DNA of 64,000 bases. Source: Buxus sempervirens. Lineage: Eukaryota; Streptophyta; Magnoliopsida; Buxales; Buxaceae. Below are positions 56,130-64,000 of the stretch, piece by piece. The stretch is from assembly GCA_947561395.2 (NCBI GenBank), contig OX387195.1:23451126-23515125 (forward strand). The letters are read 5' to 3'. A model generated the notes under the pieces. That model was not told the origin of the DNA and searched no databases. It worked only from the letters and a program-made list of their open reading frames with translations. The position numbers and the translations under genes were made by a program. The stretch's first letter is position 1, and every line of letters begins with the position of its first letter.

Positions 56130-56769
56130 ATGGAACAGTCAAGGGAACAGACCTCGCCCGGGCAGGACCAGGCAGAGTCCAGCCAGGCACAGACAGTGAC
56201 TGATCTGCAACAGAGGATAGACAGCATGGGTACCATCATTCAGGAACTAATGACAGAATTGAGAGAACTCAGGATGGCTCCCCCTGCTGCACCAGTGACT
56301 CTGCAGCAACCAATTGTTCCACCACAGATGGATGCTCCACCACCATACCCTGCATACCCAGCTCCGTTGGTACCACCTCCACCTCCTCAAGCTGTCCCTC
56401 TTCCACAGATTATTGCGCCTGCCCAACTGGGACAAGAAGAGGAAGATTGGTATAGAACACAGCAGGCCCAGTTTGATGAAAAGATGGCAGCCACTAAATC
56501 AGAGGTAGATGCTTTGCGTGAAGAGCTGAAAAGCCTACGACCCAGTGCGGTCCCCATGGAGGCTACTTTAGACAGCCTCTGCTTCTTCTCCGATGTTCAA
56601 CTTCCACCGAAATTTAAATGCCCTGACTTGCATCAGTTTGATGGCACCGGATGCCCGTTAAACCACCTAAGGTCATACTCTGGAGATATGTGTCAATATG
56701 CCAAAGATGAAAAAATTATGATACAGTTCTTTCAGAGGTCGCTGACAGGAGCAGCATATACTTGGTTTT
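56130..56769 (+). pseudogene. gag: gag, 5' part
   Basis: Starts at the ATG at 56130 (MEQSREQTSPGQDQ), the first ATG after the predicted acceptor at 56073. A Gln-rich head and a Pro-rich stretch (about residues 70-110) are followed by the start of the Ty3 gag core (PPKFKCPDLHQFDGTGCP, DMCQYAKDEKIMIQFFQRSLTGAAYTWF). A TGA at 56769-56771 ends the frame in the middle of the core domain. The rest continues one base back in the next frame, in a run of T. Confidence 0.85.
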
Positions 56770-59700
56770 GAGTCTGGACAAAACCAAGATTAAGACCTGG
56801 AATGATTTGGCCGCAGCATTCATTCAGCAGTACCGTTTGAACAGTCAGATTATGCAAACTAGGGCAGAACTGCAGAGGCTGACAAAGAAGAATCAGGAAT
56901 CTGTACGGGAATATGCCAAACGTTGGAAAGAATTGGCCACACTAGTTCAACCCCCACTACTGGAACAGGAGATGACCTCCTTGTTCATTGCATCACTTGG
57001 ACAGCCATTCTTTTCCTTGCTACTGGGGCAGAGTACTTCTAATTTCAATGACTTGATTCTGACGGCAGATAGAATTGAAGATGCTGTACGAGCTGGAAAG
57101 ATAGATGGTAGTGGTCAGGGCCCTACACAGAGAAGGGTTGCGACAGGACAGAGTAACAGAAATCAGGGGCAAGAGCCCAGAAGGCAGGAGACCCAGGCTG
57201 TTAATTATGTACAGCCAACGCAGCCTTACCACATTTCTCAGAGGCCTGAAGGCCAGGGGCAACCCATGAGAAGAACTAGAGAAGAGGCGGAGGCAAGGAT
57301 GAAGAGGGTGTTTACCCCGTTGCCTTACGCACCAGCAGAATTGTTGGCCACCCTGCTGAAGAAGGGGTACTTACAGATCAAGCCTCCAAATCCTCGAATG
57401 GTAAATTCACGAAACTATAATGCGGCAGAAAGATGTGAATACCATTCTGGAGCGCCCGGGCATTCCACTAATCGATGCTGGGACTTGAGGCATGATATAC
57501 AGGATCTGATAGACAGTAAGAAGATCTCTGTAGAACCCCCAGCACCAGCAGCACCTACCCCTCCTACTGGTACAACCACTAACCCCCTCCCAGACCATAA
57601 TAAGGCTTCTGGCAGCGGAACAGTACATCAGGTCATCAGTGACCAGGGCAATGAAGTACAGTTTGACCCCTCTTTGTTGATTGGGCGACCAGGGCAAATT
57701 GTCAGGATATACCTCCAGGAAGAGATAGTAAAACAACAAGTGTGCGTCATCAATGGAGATGATGACGAAGAAACCTTCTTGGGGTTCCCTCTGGTGCATT
57801 TCAACTTTCCCGAACCAGAGCCTTTCTATCCTCCACCCGTTCCAAACTCACCCCCACTAAACATCTTCGACATAATGAACCCATTCAATGAACCCGTGGA
57901 CTTCCTACTAGAACCACCCACCCTTAACTTACACCAACTTCACCTTGACCCAACCTACTCCGCTGTGCCACCACCTTACCAATTCCTACCTATGTACCAT
58001 GATTCCACCATCACTTCCACTGAAAGAGAAGTCGATCGGATCACCCGTTCCGGTCGATATATCAACCCTAACCCTCCACCTGCACCAGAGGGAGAAACTA
58101 GTGAAGAAAGAACAAGGAAAGAAAAAGGGAAGGATGTGGTTGCTGAATTGCCACAGACCCATAAAAAGAAAGGGAAGGCCCCAGAAGAAGAGATTGAAAA
58201 ACTCCACTACAATGCCTTCACTCCGGAGTATGATCTAGTGCAGCAGTTGAATAAGACACCAGCCCAGATATCCATTATGCGTCTTTTGTTGGATTCAGAC
58301 AAACATAAAGACGTACTCATGAAAATACTGGGTGATACTCATGTGCCTGACGACATCAGCCCTGAGCAGCTGGAGACAGTAATGTCTATAATTGCTACAC
58401 CAGAAGCAATTTCATTCTCCTCAACAGACTTGCCCCCTGAAGGTTATAACCATACAGAGCCCCTGTTTATCACTGTAAGATGCTCCGACTTAATGGTAAG
58501 ACGGGTCATGATCGATAACGGGTCAGCTCTGAATATCTGCCCAATCAGGACCTTCCACAGTCTGCAGCTGAACGCTGAGTTGATCAAACCCAGCTCCAAC
58601 AATGTCCGCGGGTTTGACAATGCCAAGAAGGATTCCCTTGGGGAAGTTACTCTGGAAATTACAATTGCTGAAAGGGCCTTCTTCATCACCTTTGAATTGA
58701 TGGATATCAATGCCTCCTTTAATTTGCTGATTGGAAGACCTTGGTTACACCAAGCAGGGGCAGTCCCATCCACCTTACATCGAATGATCCGATTTATTTC
58801 GGGAAATCAATTGATTACGGTGCATGCAGAAAATCACAGAGAATTTGAGCAAGGAGGGGTACCTGTGATTGATTATGAACTGCCTACTTCCCTGAACTTC
58901 CAAGCCATTGAAATGGTGCAGATAAACAGCATTCCTACTCCTCTGCAATCAGACTTGTCCCGCAGAAGGAAAAGGAAGAGTATGTTTGGTGCTGCTGAAT
59001 GCGCCGACTGGGGCCTCCGAGTAGGAGATGGACTGGGCAAATATAAGCAAGGCATCAAGTCTGCAATCCAGCCATGTGACAAATCTGTGGGCTTTGGACT
59101 GGGATTTGTTCCTGAACCCGAAGATTATGCCAGGCTATTTGGCAGAAAAGCTGAACGGAAGAGGGCACGAGCAGAAGGAAGAGACCCAAATTGGCCCATC
59201 TGTGTACAGGGCCAATTATATCATCACTTTGCCAATATGGAGAAGGAAGCTGCACAAGCCATTCAGAACATAGTCCCCCAGGGATGGGGCGATGAGTTCA
59301 ATAATCCAGTTGAGCAAGCGGAAGCTGACTATCTGCAAAGGATATGGGATGAACCTCCCTTGCCCCAGGAGACAGTTACAGAAGAAAATTCAGAAGCTCT
59401 CAGTGGGATGATGAAAGAACTGTCTGCTTTGTTCTCTTGGCAGTCAGTTGACACCGAAAAACCAGCTATCCCAGAAGAAGCATTTGCCTATCCATCAGAT
59501 AATGTCGAAGCACCACCAACTGAGGCTGAAGAAGAAGAACCAGCTCACTACATCTACATGATGGAAAGCCAGGATAGTTCAGGAGAACCCACTCCAAGGC
59601 AAAGGTCTCCCCCACCTCCTATATGCATTGTACACCCAAGTACCAGGGATGGTCTAGGTCAGATGTTCCAGAATATGCCCCAAGTACTGGGACTGCCCAC

Positions 59701-62571
59701 TGAGCTGGCTTACCATGAAACTTATGGTAACTGGGCCCCTGACGAACATTCTTCCAGCAAGAGGGATGACTCATCAGGAAAATCTGTAACCAAGGCATTG
59801 CCTAAGGTGGAACCACCCAACGAAGTCACTATTCGGGTACCAGGGACTGTCATCCGCCGCGGGGTATGGATCAGTGTATCATCAGAGGATTCGAGTCAGA
59901 ATCAGCCAAAGAAGGGCACAACTAATGACCCCATCTGCATCTCCTCTGACAGCAGCATCAGCATGATACAGACTGGGAAGGTGAATGCAGTGACGGCTGT
60001 AACCAAAGACAAGCACGCATTGCAGAACTGGAGTTCGACGCCACTTGCCACTCGCAAAGCCGAACTACCACAGGGAGTTTCTTCCACTTCCGAAATTCCC
60101 CCTGTAGATATTGCTGCACTTTTTAATAAATGCGTGAAGTCTTTTGATTATTTTTCTGTTTCTGTGAATAATTCTGCAAATAAGCAAACCCAACATCGCA
60201 ACCTCAGTGTCAATCTCGACGCACACCCGAAAAATTCGGAGCACGAGATAGATAATCAGGCTGCCAAAATCAAACAAAAACAAAAAGGTCAAAAAGAACA
60301 AAAAGAAATCCATAGTGTCGAACAGGAATTAGATAACGACACTTGCTCATCACAGCCCAATGATTCAGAAATTATCCCCAGTGATCCTTATGAACTTGAG
60401 GATAATGATGAATCATGGGAGACCCCACCTGAAATCCAATTTGCCCTGGACAGGCATGAAAAAGGTCTCCAGGCTAACATTGAGGAAACTGAACCTATCA
60501 ATATAGGTGACACAGCACAACCAAGGATTCTCCAAGTTGGTAAAAAGCTGTCTCAATTACAGAAAACACAGATAACTGATTTTCTAAAATCCTACATTGA
60601 TGTGTTTGCATGGTCATATGAGGATATGCCTGGGTTAGACATGGATTTAGTTGTGCACCGGTTACCTATAAAGTCTGAGGCCACACCAGTGAAGCAAAAA
60701 CTCAGACGCATGAAACCAGAATGGGCCCTGAAGATCAAAGAAGAGATCACCAAGCAGTTAAAAGCTGGGTTCTTGAAAGTTACAGATTACCCAGAATGGT
60801 TAGCAAACATTGTGCCAGTCCCCAAGAAAGATGGAAGGGTCAGGATGTGTGTCGATTACAGGGATCTGAACAAGGCAAGCCCGAAAGATGACTTCCCGCT
60901 GCCACACATTGACATATTGGTTGACAATACGGCAACCCATTCCATGTTCTCCTTCATGGATGGATTCTCCGGGTACAATCAGATAAGGATGGCACCTGAA
61001 GACATGGAAAAGACATCTTTTATCACACACTGGGGCACGTACTGCTACAAAGTGATGCCATTCGGATTGAAAAATGCAGGCGCCACATACCAGCGAGCAA
61101 TGACTTTGCTATTCCATGATCTAATGCACAAAGAAATGGAAGTATATGTGGATGATATGATTGCAAAATCAAAAGAAGAGGAAAATCATTTGGTGAACCT
61201 TGAAAAGGTGTTTGATAGGCTCAAGGAATGCAAGCTCAGGCTGAACCCGAATAAGTGTGTATTCAGAGTTACTTCAGGGAAGCTACTTGGATTCATCGTT
61301 GGGAAACGAGGAATTGAAGTGGACCCAGTCAAAGTGAAAGCAATTCTGGATATGCCTCCCCCATCCACAGAGAAAGAAGTAAGAGGTTTCCTTGGTAGAT
61401 TACAGTACATCAGTCGGTTCATAGCACAGATGACTCCTGTGTGCGAACCGATATTCAAATTGCTAAAAAAGGATAACCCTGTGATCTGGAATGAAGATTG
61501 CCAAGAAGCATTTGACAAAATCAAGGCCTATTTGATGAGTCCACCAACTTTAGTTCCCCCTGTATCTGGACGACCCCTAATCATGTATTTATCAGTCACA
61601 GAAACGGCAGCCGGATGTGTCCTAGGGCAGCATGACGATACAGGAAAAAAGGAACAAGCAATTTATTATCTGAGCAAGAAATTTACCAATTATGAAGTAA
61701 GATATACGTTGCTTGAGAAGACCTGTGGCGCGTTGGTATGGGCAGCTCAGAAGTTCCGGCACTACCTTCTCAGTCATACTGTCTTTTTGATCTCAGATGC
61801 AGATCCCTTGAAGTACATTTTTGAAAAGCCAATCTCTACTGGAAGGATAGCCAAGTGGCAGGTTATCTTATCTCAGTATGACATTGTCTACACCACGAGA
61901 AAGGCAATAAAGGGACAGGCAGTAGCGGATCACCTGGCGGAACACCCTATACCCGACTATCAGCCTCTTATCACTGGATTGCCGGATGATGAAGTAATGT
62001 GTGCCGAGTCAGTAGAAAAGGAAGCCAGATGGCAAATGTTCTTCGATGGGGCCGTCAACGTCAATGGGAAAGGGATTGGAGCAGTAATCATTTCCCCAGA
62101 AGGAGTCCATCATCCAATAGCAGCCAAACTCTTGTTCGATTGCACTAACAACATGGCAGAATACGAAGCATGTGTGTTAGGCTTGCGAGCCGCAATTGAA
62201 ATGAATATCCAAGAGTTAAAAGTTTATGGTGATTCCTGTCTAATCATCTACCAAGTAATGGGAGATTGGCGGACTAAGGATCCAAAGTTGGTGCCATATC
62301 AGGAACTGATTAAGGAATTGGAAGAACAGTTCAAAAACGTGACATTTGATTATATGCCACGAGACAGGAATCAGTTTGCAGATGCCCTGGCAACACTAGC
62401 ATCTATGGCAACCATCACTGGTGACACTTGGGTACAACCGTTGGAGATAGAGGTGCGGCAAGCTCCTGTCTACTGTTTTAATGTTGAAAGGAGCAAACCA
62501 AAAGGGGAACCCTGGTATACAGACATAATGAGGTACCTGAGAAACAGGACTTTGCCAGAGAATGCTACAGG
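56762..62571 (+). pseudogene. pol: gag (3' part)-protease-G-patch-RT-RNase H-aRNase H
   Basis: This open stretch of more than 1900 codons starts inside gag (after the shift at 56769). In order: gag core (LAAAFIQQYRLNSQIMQ), zinc-binding CEYHSGAPGHSTNRC near residue 225, protease with IDNGSALNICP (D585), G-patch (GAAECADWGLRVGDGLGKY to GFGLGF, about 740-785), RT with RMCVDYRDLNKASPKDDFPLP, MPFGLKNAGATYQR and catalytic YVDD (D1464-D1465), RNase H (YTLLEKTCGALVWAAQKFRHY, SDADPLKYI), and a second, archaeal-type RNase H (FFDGAVNVNGKGIGAV, NNMAEYEACVLGL). Two RNase H domains and the PBS mark the TAT group. The frame shifts near 62572. The 5'-truncated gag start makes this copy defective unless frameshifting is used. 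Confidence 0.93.
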
Positions 62572-63750
62572 CGCACGATTCAGAAACTGGCAGGACAGTT
62601 CTTCCTCAGTGGAGACAAGCTATACAAAAAGTCCTATAATGATTCATTGCTGCTATGTGTAACAGAAAAAGAGGCACAACAGCTGGTTGATGAAGTCCAT
62701 GGGGGACAATGTGGCGCACATATGAATGGGCACATGCTAGCAAGGAAGATCTTGAGAATGGGCTATTACTGGTTGACTATGGAACATGATTGCCATATCC
62801 ATGTAAGGAAGTGCCAGTTATGCCAAGTTTATGCTGACAATATTCATGCACCGCCCAACACTTTGTACTCAATGACTTCTCCTTGGCCCTTCGCCATCTG
62901 GGGAATTGATATGATTGGAGAAATACACCCGAAGGCATCAAATGGGCATCGATTCATCTTGGTTGCAATAGACTATTTTACCAAGTGGGTAGAGGCCGTG
63001 TCCTTTGCAGAAGTCAAGGGGTCCCATGTGCTGAAATTCATCAGAAATAATATTGTTTGTCGCTACGGTGTGCCTGAAGCACTGATCACAGACAATGCCA
63101 AGAATTTGAACAATAAGGACATGGACAAGATGTGCGAAGATTTGAAGATCAGGCATTTAAACTCTACAGTATATCGGCCCAAGATGAATGGAGCAGTAGA
63201 GGCTGCCAACAAAAATCTGAAGAAGATATTGGAAAAGATGGTAGTCACCTACAGAGACTGGCATGAGAAGCTGCCCTATGCTTTGCATGCATATCGGACC
63301 TCAATCAGGGTCTCAACCGGAGCAACTCCTTTCTCTCTTGTATATGGAATGGAGGCAGTCCTTCCCGTGGAAGTGCAGATCCCTTCGCTCAGAATCCTGA
63401 AGGAAGCAGAAGTTGATGACATTGAATGGGAAGAATCAAGGTTTGACCAGTTGCAGTTGCTTGATGAGAAAAGGATTAAGGCTTTGTGCCATGGACAACT
63501 CTATCAGCAAAGAATAGCACGAGCTTATAACAAGAAAATGATACCACGACACTTCAAGGTGGGAAACATTGTTATGAAGAAGATATTCCCCCACCAAGAA
63601 GACAATAGAGGGAAATTCAAGCCAAATTATGAAGGACCGTTCATAGTACACAAAGTTCTGTCCAGAGGAGCACTAATCCTACAAGAGATGGACGGAACTA
63701 TTTTTCCTGAGCCAATAAATGCAGATGCAGTCAAACTGTATTATCCTTGA
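62572..63750 (+). pseudogene. pol: Ty3 integrase
   Basis: In another frame from the upstream pol. HHCC zinc finger (HGGQCGAHMNGHMLARK to CQLCQVYADN) and catalytic core with D (WGIDMIGE, 62908), D (ITDNAKN, 63091) and E (GAVEAAN, 63199), spaced as D,D-35-E. The C-terminal domain (NYEGPFIVHKVLSRGALIL) ends at the stop at 63748-63750. There is no chromodomain, which agrees with TAT rather than chromoviruses. The domain itself is intact. Confidence 0.92.
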
Positions 63751-64000
63751 GATCATTCCAATTGGGAAATGAAGAGAGGCCGTCTTTGACTCTCCCCCAA
63801 ACCTGTAAATCCTTTCAAGTACCCTAAAAAGTTTCCCCTAGTTAGACACTTTTGAGCCTAACAATTTCTTTTCTGAACCTAGTACAGGTGTTCCTTCACA
63901 CCAAAAAAAAAAAAAAAAAAAAGAGCAATTGCGAAGAAAATCAAGAAAAAAAAGCAATTGCGAAGAAAATCAAGAAAAGAAAGCAATTGCGAAGAAAATC
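63751..64000 (+). repeat. 3' untranslated part with 29-bp tandem repeats
   Basis: After integrase there is a poly(A) run (63903-63922), then at least three copies of a 29-bp unit (gcaattgcgaagaaaatcaa plus an A/G tail) at about 63925, 63954 and 63983, cut by the window end. The polypurine tract and 3' LTR are beyond 64000. Confidence 0.85.

Overview
The window is plant nuclear DNA, most likely from a eudicot with a large, repeat-rich genome. This rests on nested LTR retrotransposons with plant-type PBS, L1-type LINEs with a plant RNase H tail, and one recognisable host gene family (2-oxoglutarate-dependent dioxygenases, 2-ODD). I cannot name the species. No rRNA, tRNA or CRISPR array was seen, and nearly every coding region belongs to a mobile element.

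Layout. 1-4744: 3' end of a plus-strand LTR element ('LTR-A' family; 3' LTR 1978-4744). 4745-10633: internal 5' region, PBS and 5' LTR of a minus-strand LTR-A element. 10634-17103: minus-strand Sirevirus-like Ty1/copia element with gag, PR-IN and RT-RH, one LTR left and several disabling mutations. 17104-28655: the only region with host genes. It holds exon 1 of a 2-ODD gene (18982-19511), three further 2-ODD exon pieces, a local duplication, a 22-bp minisatellite and a decayed Ty3 chromovirus inserted into a 2-ODD pseudoexon. 28656-43664: a Russian-doll stack. A 5'-truncated old LINE is interrupted by a younger LINE. That LINE carries a long-TIR DNA transposon in ORF1 and a solo LTR-A in ORF2, and the solo LTR-A contains a solo LTR of a second family ('LTR-B'). 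43941-49471: a MITE-like element cut by the 3' LTR and 3' internal region of another minus-strand LTR-A element. 49472-64000: a nearly complete Ty3 element of the TAT/Ogre type (LTR-B family). It has a 5' LTR, tRNA-Arg PBS, an extra ORF1, gag, protease, G-patch, RT, RNase H, a second RNase H and integrase. Its 3' LTR lies beyond the window.

The most interesting signal is in the LTRs. All six LTRs (four A, two B) carry clusters of exactly 21-bp palindromes of the form NN-CCG-N11-CGG-NN upstream of the TATA box, and three of the elements carry a second cluster downstream. The flanking dinucleotides define types (AT/AT, AA/TT, GC/GC or GA/TC). Copies of a type are regularly spaced (39 or 28 bp, differing by one helical turn). 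Types cut across LTR families: A and B LTRs share the AT type, and other A and B LTRs share the GC type. Each LTR also has a partial PBS (TGGCGACTC) 66-71 nt upstream of its 3' end and a splice donor at a fixed distance from the TATA box. Together these look like a modular cis-regulatory system shared by two retrotransposon families.

Function is inferred throughout from reading the sequence. No database search was run.
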